Positions 1-6,432 of a stretch of 10,219 nucleotides of DNA are shown in pieces. A program made the translations under genes and the position numbers. The stretch's first letter is position 1; each line of letters starts with the position of its first letter. Source of the DNA: Kiritimatiellales bacterium (lineage in GTDB: Bacteria > Verrucomicrobiota > Kiritimatiellia > Kiritimatiellales > Pontiellaceae); the NCBI GenBank assembly GCA_030630445.1, contig DAOVNC010000089.1:1-10219 (forward strand), given 5' to 3'. The notes beneath the pieces are model-generated. The model saw only the letters and a list, made by a program, of their open reading frames with translations. It did no database searches and was not told where the DNA came from.

Positions 1-131
1 ACGGCAATACTGTCGCCCAGGCCAATCGGTTTATCGAATGGCCGGTTCGGCACCATGGTGATCCGCCCCGCCGTGCCTTCCATTTTAATATCGGTGATGT
101 TGCCGAGTCTTTGTACAATTCCTGTAAACAT
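1..131 (-). CDS. ribE: Riboflavin synthase alpha chain, N-terminal part (cut by window edge)
   Basis: Only the first 43 codons and two further bases are inside the window. The protein begins MFTGIVQRLGNI and reaches IGLGDSIAV, which matches the first lumazine-binding barrel of riboflavin synthase (family pattern MFTGIV..., then GDSIAVNGVCLTV). The family converts two 6,7-dimethyl-8-ribityllumazine molecules to riboflavin plus the pyrimidine substrate, the last step of the pathway. The ATG at 131 has a good Shine-Dalgarno (AAAGGAG, about 7 nt upstream). It is the last visible gene of the riboflavin operon, 82 bp after ribD. The symbol ribE follows E. coli-type usage for the alpha chain; other schemes call it ribC or ribB. 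The rest of the gene lies to the left of the window. Confidence 0.93.
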   Translation of the reverse strand, partial: MFTGIVQRLGNITDIKMEGTAGRITMVPNRPFDKPIGLGDSIA

Positions 132-206
132 GGTTTTCTCCTTTATAATCCGTAACGAGTAATTCGTAATTTATACTGCGTACTCCGTATTCTCGACTTC
201 CGATCT

Positions 207-296
207 CCGGAAATTATTGCCTCTCACTATGTTCGCTGCTTTCGTTCCTCAGGCCTCGCTTCGCGTCTGCCACAAAATTATTCTGCCTAATTCCGG
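207..296. repeat. Candidate short interspersed element at the 3' end of ribD
   Basis: The segment is bounded by imperfect inverted ends, CCGGAAATTA at 207-216 and TAATTCCGG at 288-296. It also carries an internal near-repeat: AAATTATTGCCT at the left and AAATTATTCTGCCT near the right. It covers the last ~27 codons of ribD and the stop codon. The encoded tail (VADAKRGLRNESSEHSERQ) has no counterpart in the RibD family. I infer a dispersed MITE-like or REP-like element. Copy number cannot be judged from one window. Confidence 0.4.
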
Positions 297-1299
297 GGTT
301 TACTATCGCCCGCAACAGCACATCCTCGCCGACCTGTTCCACCGATTGAAACATCAGATTTTGAACCTCGGAAATCAGTCCGCCGGTTTTTCCGAAACTT
401 GGAAGTCCGTCCGCGCCCATCAGCTTCGGCGCAATGAAGAAGGCAAACTCATCAACGAGGCCCTCTTCAACCAATCCTGCGACAAGTTGCCCGCCGCCTT
501 CGCAAAGCACATGCATCACATCGCGTCCCGCCAACTCCTTTAGAATTTCCTTCAGCGATCCCTCGCGCACCAGCGTCCGCCCAGCCGCTTCATCGGTCAG
601 CACCTTGGTATCGGCCGGAATGTTTTTCCCCACGACCACGCGCCAGGGTTTTCGACCCTTGGACGGGCGCGGCAGCAACGACGAGTCGTCGGCACGGACG
701 GTTCCCGCGCCGACCATGATCGCATCCGCGCGGCGGCGCATTTCCTGTACCCGTTCGCGCGCGGCAGAACCCGTAATCCATTTGGAATCGCCGTTGCGAT
801 CGGCAATTTTACCATCGAGCGTCGACGCTAGCTTGAGCGTGACATAGGGCACGCCCGTCGTGATAAACTTTTCGAACGGGGCAATCAGCTCGCGCCCCTC
901 TTTTTCGCAAACACCAGGGACGACTTCCACCCCGGCTTCCCTCAAAATATCCAACCCGCGGCCGGTTTGCTTCGGGTTCAGATCCTCCACGGAAACCACC
1001 ACACGGCCGATCCCCTTTTCAAGAATCAGATCCGTACACGGCGGCGTGCGCCCCTGTGTCGAGCATGGCTCCAAAGTCACATAGAGCGTGGCTGAGCCCA
1101 AATGAACCGGCATGGGCGGAAGGTTTTTCAGGCAGTCGCGCTCGGCGTGGTCTTCGCCCGCCTTGCGATGCCAGCCTTCGGCCACGATATGGTCTTCGAG
1201 CACCAGCACGGCACCGACCGGCGGATTCGGGCGGGTCATCCCCTCGCCCATCTTCGCCAGCCCGATCGCCCGCATCATGTATGTTTCGTCGAGGTTCAT
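214..1299 (-). CDS. ribD: Bifunctional diaminohydroxyphosphoribosylaminopyrimidine deaminase / 5-amino-6-(5-phosphoribosylamino)uracil reductase
   Basis: The product is 361 residues, a usual RibD length. The N-terminal deaminase domain (about 1-145) has the zinc site of the cytidine-deaminase fold: HAE at 51-53, with Cys79 and Cys88 in PCSTQGRTPPC. The C-terminal reductase domain (about 150-334) shows VTLKLASTLDGKIA, SKWITGSAAR, ADAIMVGAGTVRADD and a late CEGGG (266-270). Together they perform the second and third steps of riboflavin synthesis from GTP. The start at 1299 overlaps the upstream gene's stop as ATGA, so translation is probably coupled; a longer open frame upstream is a shadow of that gene. 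Two small oddities: ST/Q replaces the His-His of the E. coli PCSHHG motif, though the zinc ligands are intact, and the last ~27 residues seem to come from a repeat element (207-296). Confidence 0.95.
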   Translation of the reverse strand: MNLDETYMMRAIGLAKMGEGMTRPNPPVGAVLVLEDHIVAEGWHRKAGEDHAERDCLKNLPPMPVHLGSATLYVTLEPCSTQGRTPPCTDLILEKGIGRVVVSVEDLNPKQTGRGLDILREAGVEVVPGVCEKEGRELIAPFEKFITTGVPYVTLKLASTLDGKIADRNGDSKWITGSAARERVQEMRRRADAIMVGAGTVRADDSSLLPRPSKGRKPWRVVVGKNIPADTKVLTDEAAGRTLVREGSLKEILKELAGRDVMHVLCEGGGQLVAGLVEEGLVDEFAFFIAPKLMGADGLPSFGKTGGLISEVQNLMFQSVEQVGEDVLLRAIVNPGIRQNNFVADAKRGLRNESSEHSERQ

Positions 1300-2504
1300 A
1301 TTTCGTTCCGAAACTTTTCTATCAACTGCACTATTTCGGCGCGGATAGCGAACATATCGTTGGAGAAGCGTTGGAGGCGAACCGTATCCAGGATCTCTCT
1401 CTTGCGCACTTTTTCCAGGGCTTGGATCATGTCGTCGAAATAGGGCAGCGCACGCTTGAGGCGGGCGATAACAAAGCCGCCATCGTGATGGCGGTCGTAA
1501 GCCATACCATTGAGTGCACCAGCTAGCTTGGCACCGATGCACTGGCCATTGAAGAGCATGTCGTGCAGATCGCCGTTCTCGCCCCCCTCTTCCAGCAAAC
1601 CACCATCCTTGCACTCGTGCCACAACGCCATCACGGTCTCGGTGGTCTGGTGCTGCAGCGGATGCACAGGATGACCGTGCCCGCCCCTGATCCAATCCAC
1701 GCCCTCGGTGAGTGGGTTGGGTTTGGGTTCCTCGAAATCCCCAGAGTCGAAATCAAAGGATTCAACCTCGCCTTTTTCAACCGCCTCGTCATAGGCCTCG
1801 AGATCCTCGGCCAGCTCGTCCCAACCCATTTCGCAGGCGACGATTTGGTCGCAGTCGGGATGATCCATGTATTTTTCGAGCAACTTGCCATACTTGTCTG
1901 TGCGCTTGTCGGACTCCTTCATGAAGCGCTCCCATGCAAACTCATCCATCGGTTTGTCGTCGGCGGGATCGTAGGGCGGTGCATCGGCCTCTTCGACGGC
2001 CTCGCCAAGCCGCTGCATGAAGCCGACCATGGACTCGGCATTCTTCTTGAGCTGCACCCCCTCTTCTTCCTCGTCGAGCGCCCAGGCGGTGTCGATAATC
2101 TTGGTTTTGTAGTCGTAGCTTTCGATCACCACGCGCCCGTTACGCTCGCTGAACCATTCGAGATAGAGGCAGTTGGCCATGTGCTCCGGCGGCTTTTCGC
2201 CGCGCCGGATCATTTCAAGCGCTTCGTCGACCGGGATGTCGAAAGCGCGTACTTTGCGCGACGCCGTATAGTCGCCAACGGCGCCAACCTGCTCGGGAAA
2301 AAGATCGGTATGCTCGTCGCCAACCTGCGGCACAGGATTTTCGAAAACGAACAGGCAACCCGCCACGTCGCGGTATCCGTTGCCATCGAGCTTCAGCACC
2401 ACCGGATCGTCGCGCCCCACCAGCCAAACCTTTCCAGTGATCTTCCCTTTGATGCGGTTGTCGATCTCGCCTCGCACCACACTCGCTCTCAACCGCCATG
2501 CCAT
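1296..2504 (-). CDS. Conserved-looking protein of unknown function inside the riboflavin operon
   Basis: The product is 402 residues and I do not recognise a named family. No signal peptide or membrane segment is visible, so it is probably cytosolic. Residues 1-140 look beta-rich and carry few low-complexity stretches. The middle (about 144-262) is very acidic, with runs such as DEEEE, and is probably partly disordered. Residues 275-285 form a His-rich patch (GHGHPVHPLQH) that could bind metal. The last 80 residues look helical and charged. The ATG at 2504 lies 11 bp after the ftsY stop, and its Shine-Dalgarno AAGGAG overlaps that TAA. The 3' end overlaps ribD as ATGA. This double coupling argues that it is a real, co-expressed gene. 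Whether it has any role in flavin synthesis or SRP targeting cannot be read from the sequence. Confidence 0.88.
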   Translation of the reverse strand: MAWRLRASVVRGEIDNRIKGKITGKVWLVGRDDPVVLKLDGNGYRDVAGCLFVFENPVPQVGDEHTDLFPEQVGAVGDYTASRKVRAFDIPVDEALEMIRRGEKPPEHMANCLYLEWFSERNGRVVIESYDYKTKIIDTAWALDEEEEGVQLKKNAESMVGFMQRLGEAVEEADAPPYDPADDKPMDEFAWERFMKESDKRTDKYGKLLEKYMDHPDCDQIVACEMGWDELAEDLEAYDEAVEKGEVESFDFDSGDFEEPKPNPLTEGVDWIRGGHGHPVHPLQHQTTETVMALWHECKDGGLLEEGGENGDLHDMLFNGQCIGAKLAGALNGMAYDRHHDGGFVIARLKRALPYFDDMIQALEKVRKREILDTVRLQRFSNDMFAIRAEIVQLIEKFRNEI

Positions 2505-2515
2505 GACTCTACTCC

Positions 2516-3406
2516 TTATGCGTTTTCAGAATCTCCGAACAGTGCATCGACAAACTCCACGGGATCGAAGGGGACGAGGTCGTCCTCGCCTTCGCCGAGG
2601 CCAGTGAAGAGGATCGGCACGTTGAGTTCACTCCGAACGGAAAAAAGAAACCCGGCTTTGGAGGAGCCGTCGAGCTTGGTGATGACGATTCCCGTGATGG
2701 GGACCACTTTATTGAATTGCTGGGCTTGGATGACGGCGTTCTGCCCGAGGAAGGCGTCGAGCACCATCCATGTTTCATGCGGTGCGCCATCGAGTTTCTT
2801 ATTCATGGCGCGGCACATTTTCGGCAGCTCATCCATGAGCGGGGTCTTGGTGTGCATCCGTCCGGCGGAGTCGACAACCACCGGATCGCAACCCTTGGCG
2901 AGGGCTGCATCGACGGCGTTGAAAGCAACCCCCGCTGCGTCGGCCCCCATTTCGCCGCCGACAAAATCGCAACCGACCTTTTCGCTCCAGAGCTTGAGCT
3001 GGGAGGATCCGGCGGCACGGAACGTATCGGAACCGCAAAGCATTGGCTTGAGTCCCTGCCCCATAGCCATGTGGGCAAGCTTGGCGGCGGTGGTGGTTTT
3101 CCCGGAGCCATTGACACCCAGGAGCAGAAGAACGAACGGGTTCTTGCCCGATGGCCACTCGAATGGCTGGGCGTCGCCGAGTTCATCGAGAAGCAGATCC
3201 CGCAGGAGCTCCTTGCGGGATACCTTGCGGGGGGCGGATTCGAGCTTGTCGACGATCTCCATCGTTAATCGGGCGGGCACATCGGAGCGCAAAAGAATTT
3301 CTTCGAGGTCTTCGACGTTGAGTTCGTCCATATCCCCGACCGAGGGGGAAAAGACCTGCTTGATGATGCTCCGGGTCTTGGAAAGCGCGGTAACCCAGGC
3401 CACCAT
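2516..3406 (-). CDS. ftsY: Signal recognition particle receptor FtsY (SRP GTPase)
   Basis: The product is 296 residues with an N domain (about 1-85) and a GTPase NG domain. Motifs in order are the P-loop GVNGSGKTT (97-105), DTFRAA (127-132), DSAGR (179-183), the guanine-specificity motif TKLDG (243-247), and the closing GLGEGEDDLVPF (269-280) typical of FtsY. The family docks ribosome-SRP-nascent chain complexes at the membrane and delivers them to SecYEG. The long acidic A domain of E. coli FtsY is missing, as in many bacteria. Two motifs deviate slightly: DSAGR for DTAGR, and GSSKAGFLF where GTAKGG is usual. The start codon shares one base with the nusB stop (TAATG), which indicates coupled translation. 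It sits in the FMN-regulated transcript unless an internal promoter exists. Confidence 0.95.
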   Translation of the reverse strand: MVAWVTALSKTRSIIKQVFSPSVGDMDELNVEDLEEILLRSDVPARLTMEIVDKLESAPRKVSRKELLRDLLLDELGDAQPFEWPSGKNPFVLLLLGVNGSGKTTTAAKLAHMAMGQGLKPMLCGSDTFRAAGSSQLKLWSEKVGCDFVGGEMGADAAGVAFNAVDAALAKGCDPVVVDSAGRMHTKTPLMDELPKMCRAMNKKLDGAPHETWMVLDAFLGQNAVIQAQQFNKVVPITGIVITKLDGSSKAGFLFSVRSELNVPILFTGLGEGEDDLVPFDPVEFVDALFGDSENA

Positions 3407-3867
3407 TATCGGTCCCTCTTTGGCGGCTTGTAGGTGGTGCGTGCCGGACGGTCTAGCTCCTTGCGGATGCGATCGAGCACGCCGTTGACGAACCGACCGG
3501 ACTGGAAGCTGCTGAAGTCCTTGGCAAAATGGACGGCTTCGTTGATCGACACCACGGGCGGAACGTCGTCGCGGTAGAGCATTTCAAAGAGGGCGACGCG
3601 CATTACGGTTCGGTCGACCGCACCCATGCGTTCGGAATCCCAGCGCTTGGCATATTGCGAAAGCCGGTCGTCGAGTTCGTCCTTGCGCTGCACCACACCC
3701 TTGATGATTTCCTCGGCGTAGTTTTTTTCGCGGTCGATGGGTTCCTTGCCCTCCCAGAAATCCTTCAGCGCGATATCGATCGGCGTAGCATTGAAATCGA
3801 GCTGAAACAAAAACTGGATGATCCACTCGCGCGTCGCACGCCGTCCGTTGATTTTTTTCTTTTCCAT
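3406..3867 (-). CDS. nusB: Transcription antitermination factor NusB
   Basis: The product is 153 residues, all helical in character and of usual length. Family signatures are RRATREWIIQFLFQLDF near the N-terminus, then W..ER.GAVDRTVMRVALFEML (76-97), and VSINEAVHFAKDFSS...GRFVNGVLDRI (106-134). NusB binds the boxA RNA with NusE (ribosomal protein S10) and supports antitermination on rRNA operons. The ATG at 3867 has an SD-like TTGAGG just upstream, and that SD lies in one arm of a perfect 7-bp hairpin (3872-3888). Its neighbours are ribH, 84 bp upstream, and ftsY, which overlaps it by one base. The ribH-nusB pairing is common in many bacteria. Confidence 0.95.
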   Translation of the reverse strand: MEKKKINGRRATREWIIQFLFQLDFNATPIDIALKDFWEGKEPIDREKNYAEEIIKGVVQRKDELDDRLSQYAKRWDSERMGAVDRTVMRVALFEMLYRDDVPPVVSINEAVHFAKDFSSFQSGRFVNGVLDRIRKELDRPARTTYKPPKRDR

Positions 3868-3871
3868 AAAA

Positions 3872-3888
3872 CCTCAATTTCATTGAGG
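3872..3888 (-). promoter_or_regulatory. nusB: Perfect hairpin covering the nusB Shine-Dalgarno
   Basis: On the minus strand CCTCAAT and ATTGAGG are perfectly complementary across a 3-nt loop. The second arm contains the GAGG that would be the nusB ribosome-binding site, 4 bases before the ATG. The stem is followed by TTTT, so a weak intrinsic terminator or attenuator at the ribH-nusB junction is an alternative reading. The stem is A/T-rich in part and probably only moderately stable. Confidence 0.4.
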
Positions 3889-3951
3889 AAATCCTAATCC
3901 CCAATATTCAAATCCTAAACGATGGCGTCGCAAACCCAAAAATCAAAAATG

Positions 3952-4461
3952 TTAGAGTTGCTGGCAGATGCGTGCGGTTTCGATGGCCGCTTCGGCGGCA
4001 TACCACCCGCGGGTGTTTTCCCCACCCAAACAGCGCGCCTCGGCCTGTGCCCATGTGCGGACACCGACGATTTCGTTGATGACCGGGACGTTATGGCGGC
4101 AGGAGAGGTCGAGTATGCTTTGCCCCGTGGCATCGATAATCATCTGCGCATGCTGCGTTTCACCTTCAACCACCACTCCGAGTACGATCAATGCACTGTA
4201 GTTTCCGGTGGAGGCCAACTTGTTGGCCACCATGGGAATTTCGTAGGCGCCGGGAACGCGCACCACATCGATGGTTTCCGGCTTCGCACCGTTTTTCTCC
4301 AGACATTGGACTGCACTGCGGCAAAGCTCGTCGGTCAGCCCGTCGTTGAAGCGGCTCACGACAATACCAAAGCGCATGCCCGAGGCATCTAGGTTGCCAA
4401 GAACCTGATTTGCGCCAATGCCGCCGATTGGATTAATAGATTTCGATATGCCTTTTCCCAT
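3952..4461 (-). CDS. ribH: 6,7-dimethyl-8-ribityllumazine synthase (riboflavin synthase beta chain)
   Basis: The product is 169 residues. Lumazine synthase condenses 5-amino-6-ribitylamino-uracil with the 4-carbon product of RibB, and usually assembles as a pentamer or 60-mer. Visible signatures are FGIVVSRFND (31-40), RVPGAYEIP (68-76), the active-site loop VVVEGETQH with the proton-shuttle His104, and the C-terminal helix AAEAAIETA. I start at the ATG at 4461 because a strong SD (AAAGGAG) lies about 7 nt upstream; an ATG seven codons further upstream would place that SD inside the gene. The N-terminus is about 25 residues longer than minimal family members. The gene lies between ribBA (73 bp gap) and nusB. 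Confidence 0.95.
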   Translation of the reverse strand: MGKGISKSINPIGGIGANQVLGNLDASGMRFGIVVSRFNDGLTDELCRSAVQCLEKNGAKPETIDVVRVPGAYEIPMVANKLASTGNYSALIVLGVVVEGETQHAQMIIDATGQSILDLSCRHNVPVINEIVGVRTWAQAEARCLGGENTRGWYAAEAAIETARICQQL

Positions 4462-4489
4462 AAAGAGCTCCTTTCGAGACAAGTGAAAC

Positions 4490-4535
4490 GTGAGGCGTGA
4501 TTATTTCTGGTCACGCATCACCCGTCACGCATCAC
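4490..4535. repeat. Hairpin and 14-bp-period direct repeat between ribBA and ribH
   Basis: GTGAGGCGTGA (4490-4500) pairs with TCACGCATCAC (4511-4521) in 10 of 11 positions across a 10-nt loop. GTCACGCATCAC occurs twice (4510-4521 and 4524-4535), the second copy reaching into the ribBA stop codon. There is no T-run, so it is not an obvious intrinsic terminator. It could stabilise the mRNA, act as a processing site, or simply be repeat debris. Confidence 0.45.
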
Positions 4536-5740
4536 TAAATAATATGCCCCATTTTATCGCGCTTCGTGGCGATGTAGCATTCGTTGTGCTCGTGGGTCGG
4601 AAGTACGAGCGAAACGCGTTCGACCACTTCGATCCCATACTTATCCAGCCCCTTGATCTTGGCCGGATTATTAGTCAGCAGTTTAATCTTCTTCATGCCC
4701 AAATCGTTGAGGATCTGCGCACCGATTCCATAGTCGCGCAGGTCGGCATTGAAACCGAGGTGTTCGTTGGCTTCGACCGTATCCAGTCCTTTTTCCTGCA
4801 GCTCATACGCGTGGATCTTCTTGGCCAGCCCAATGCCGCGGCCTTCCTGGCGCATGTAGACGACGGCACCATAGCCATGCGCCTGAACGGCCTGCATGGC
4901 GGCATGCAACTGTGCCCCGCAATCGCACCGCATCGAGTGGAACACATCGCCGGTGAGACATTCGCTGTGCATGCGCACCAGCGGGGTTTTTCCAGATTCC
5001 GGAGAACCGCACACCAAGGCCAGATGGTCTTTGTTATCAACGACCGAACTGTAGAGCGACAGTCGGAACGGCCCGGCATCGGTCGGCATATTGACTTCCC
5101 GTTCCGCTTGGACAAGCGATTCGTGGGTATAGCGATATTTAACGATTTCCGACACCGCCGTCATTTTTAGTCCATGTTCGTCGGCAAATCTGCGCAGCTC
5201 TGGAACGCGCGCCATTTCGCCGTCCTCGCGCAGGACTTCGCAGATCACGCCGGCGGGCTTCATGCCGCAGATGCGGGCAAGATCGACCGTGCCTTCGGTA
5301 TGGCCGGCGCGTTCCAGCACCCCTCCGGGCATCGCCTTGAGCGGGAACATGTGGCCCGGCTTGATGAAGTCGGCCGCTTGGCTTTTTTCGTCAATCAACG
5401 CCCGTACCGTGTTGGATCGGTCAGTGGCACTAATACCCGTAGTGGTGCCCTCGCGGACATCAACCGAATCCATGAAAGCGGTATGGTATTTGTCCGACGA
5501 ATGCGCCGGAACCATGTGTGCGAGACCAAGGCGGGCAAGCATCTCTTCGTCCATCGGCACGCAAACGAGGCCGCGTGCATACTTGATCATGAAATTGATG
5601 GTTTCGGGTGTGGTCATTTCGGCGGCGCAGACCAGATCGCCTTCATTTTCACGGTCTTCATCGTCGGTCATCACGATGATTTCGCCCTTGCGGAATGCCT
5701 CGACCACATCCTCGATCGGATCAAACACGTCTTTTTTCAT
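4535..5740 (-). CDS. ribBA: Bifunctional 3,4-dihydroxy-2-butanone-4-phosphate synthase / GTP cyclohydrolase II
   Basis: The product is 401 residues, the standard length for the fused enzyme. The RibB half (about 1-205) carries the acidic metal/substrate loop DDEDRENEGDLV (26-37) and RAGHTEGTVDLAR (144-156), and makes the 4-carbon precursor from ribulose 5-phosphate. The RibA half (about 206-401) has the zinc cysteines Cys261, Cys272 and Cys274 in HSECLTGDVF...RCDCG, RQEGRGIGL (297-305), DYGIGAQIL and LLTNNPAKI; it opens GTP in the first step of the purine-derived branch. The ATG at 5740 is chosen for its SD (GGAAGG, about 7 nt away); an in-frame extension runs back through the terminator and riboswitch and is not coding. 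It is the first gene of the operon, directly behind the FMN riboswitch. Confidence 0.97.
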   Translation of the reverse strand: MKKDVFDPIEDVVEAFRKGEIIVMTDDEDRENEGDLVCAAEMTTPETINFMIKYARGLVCVPMDEEMLARLGLAHMVPAHSSDKYHTAFMDSVDVREGTTTGISATDRSNTVRALIDEKSQAADFIKPGHMFPLKAMPGGVLERAGHTEGTVDLARICGMKPAGVICEVLREDGEMARVPELRRFADEHGLKMTAVSEIVKYRYTHESLVQAEREVNMPTDAGPFRLSLYSSVVDNKDHLALVCGSPESGKTPLVRMHSECLTGDVFHSMRCDCGAQLHAAMQAVQAHGYGAVVYMRQEGRGIGLAKKIHAYELQEKGLDTVEANEHLGFNADLRDYGIGAQILNDLGMKKIKLLTNNPAKIKGLDKYGIEVVERVSLVLPTHEHNECYIATKRDKMGHII

Positions 5741-5757
5741 AACTGTACCTTCCAAAT

Positions 5758-5789
5758 AAAAAAACCCTGAAGAACGCAAGTCCCCAGGG
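5758..5789 (-). terminator. Intrinsic terminator of the FMN riboswitch expression platform
   Basis: On the minus strand CCCTGGGGA (5789-5781) pairs with TCTTCAGGG (5773-5765), nine pairs including two G-U, around a 7-nt loop, followed at once by seven T (5764-5758). It lies between the aptamer and the ribBA ribosome-binding site. The 3' arm TCTTCAGGG is an exact copy of bases 5936-5928 at the 5' side of the aptamer. The terminator's 5' arm could therefore pair with either, which supplies the antiterminator. Confidence 0.9.
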
Positions 5790-5816
5790 CTTCTCGACCA
5801 TACTGCATGCCGGTTC

Positions 5817-5937
5817 ATCTTCTTCCATCCAGACTATACTGTCGGTTGCAGAATTTCGCTGCATCATGCCGTTCCAAAATTTGGAAAAACTCGCGGACTG
5901 TCACCGCCGGTCGGGAATTTCACCCTGCCCTGAAGAT
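5817..5937 (-). ncRNA. FMN riboswitch (RFN element)
   Basis: The minus strand shows the nearly invariant RFN core: CAGGGTGAAATTCCCGACCG, then GCGGTGACAGTCCGCGA, and at the 3' side CCGACAGTATAGTCTGGATG. The closing P1 helix pairs ATCTTC (5937-5932) with GAAGAT (5822-5817). The variable arm near 5860-5890 holds a short A/T-rich hairpin. The element binds flavin mononucleotide. With the terminator at 5758-5789 it should act by premature transcription termination when FMN is plentiful, shutting off ribBA and the genes behind it. Confidence 0.97.
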
Positions 5938-5943
5938 CGCGGG

Positions 5944-5972
5944 AATATGTGCGAAGCCATTCCGCGTTTCAA
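5944..5972 (-). promoter_or_regulatory. Sigma70-like promoter of the riboflavin operon
   Basis: On the minus strand TTGAAA (5972-5967) and CATATT (5949-5944) are separated by exactly 17 bp. They match the -35 consensus at 5 of 6 positions and the -10 at about 4 of 6. The expected start of transcription, near 5938-5940, falls directly at the base of the riboswitch P1 helix, which supports the assignment. It also begins just after the end of the hicA remnant, so the operon need not depend on upstream read-through. Confidence 0.65.
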
Positions 5973-6015
5973 GCCAAATCAGAAGACAAGATGGTTTCAA
6001 ATCCGGATTCGAATT

Positions 6016-6236
6016 CTATCTCTTGTATTCATCCAGAAAATCGTCAACCGAAAGCCCCGCCTGCTTGATTGCTCCGCGCAGGGTGCCTTTGGCAAGGGAC
6101 TTGTGAAGAGGAACACGCAACCGCATGATCCCTTTCGCAAAACAACATGGCCACCCCGTTGCCGGACAGCAACAAAACCCAACCGACCGAAAACCTTGAT
6201 CGCTTTCTTGCCGGAAATGCTGGGCAGGTCAGGCAT
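6016..6236 (-). pseudogene. hicA: HicA-like mRNA interferase toxin, frameshifted
   Basis: The first frame gives MPDLPSISGKKAIKVFGRLG followed by VRQRGGHVVLRKG, the HicA double-stranded-RNA-binding-like fold with its conserved His30 (GGH, usually GSH). It then runs into unrelated sequence until a stop near 5997. In the -1 frame the family continues as IMRLRVPLHKSLAKGTLRGA and KQAGLSVDDFLDEY, ending at TAG 6018-6016. The intact product would be about 73 residues, a normal HicA length. HicA toxins cleave mRNA independently of the ribosome. The junction reads CGA AAG GGA, so either one A was lost from an A-run or the AAAGGGA heptamer (6129-6135) permits -1 slippage. The gene overlaps hicB by 8 bp. 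Mutation or a read error is the simplest explanation. Confidence 0.85.
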
Positions 6237-6432
6237 AGACAGGAATCTCGAAGGTGGTCACCATCGGACGAAAGACCGTTTCCTGCGGAAACTCTTCGAG
6301 GTAGAGCCCGGTGGCCTCCCTGAGGTTTTCCACGGCTTCTTCCACCGAGACCCCCTGACTGGTGGTTCCGGTTTCAGGGCATTGAGCCACGTACCACTCT
6401 TCCTCTTTATGTATAACCGCTGTATAAACCAT
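6229..6432 (-). CDS. hicB: HicB-family antitoxin
   Basis: The product is 67 residues. The sequence MVYTAVIHKEEEWYVAQCPE, then TTSQGVSVEEAVENLREATG and LYLEE, is the HicB RNase-H-like fold that binds and neutralises HicA. No C-terminal DNA-binding domain is present, as in the short HicB class. The ATG at 6432 has an SD-like GCGAGG about 7 nt upstream. The stop overlaps the hicA start within ATGCCTGA, so toxin translation depends on antitoxin translation, the usual logic of the reversed hicBA order. If hicA is dead, hicB may persist as an orphan antitoxin. Confidence 0.9.
   Translation of the reverse strand: MVYTAVIHKEEEWYVAQCPETGTTSQGVSVEEAVENLREATGLYLEEFPQETVFRPMVTTFEIPVYA

Noticed and set aside
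1300..1695. N-terminal extension of ribD by 132 codons
   Set aside because: It overlaps the C-terminus of the 402-residue gene, is low in family similarity, and the ATG at 1299 gives a normal RibD with an ATGA overlap.
1563..3488. A 641-codon plus-strand open frame
   Set aside because: It is antisense to the unknown gene and ftsY, has no family resemblance and is the mirror of codon bias in well-supported minus-strand genes.
4462..4482. Upstream ATG for ribH (7 codons longer)
   Set aside because: The clear AAAGGAG would then lie inside the gene, whereas it is ideally spaced for the ATG at 4461.
5741..5818. N-terminal extension of ribBA
   Set aside because: The extension would translate the terminator and reach into the riboswitch; the ATG at 5740 has its own SD and begins the RibB domain correctly.
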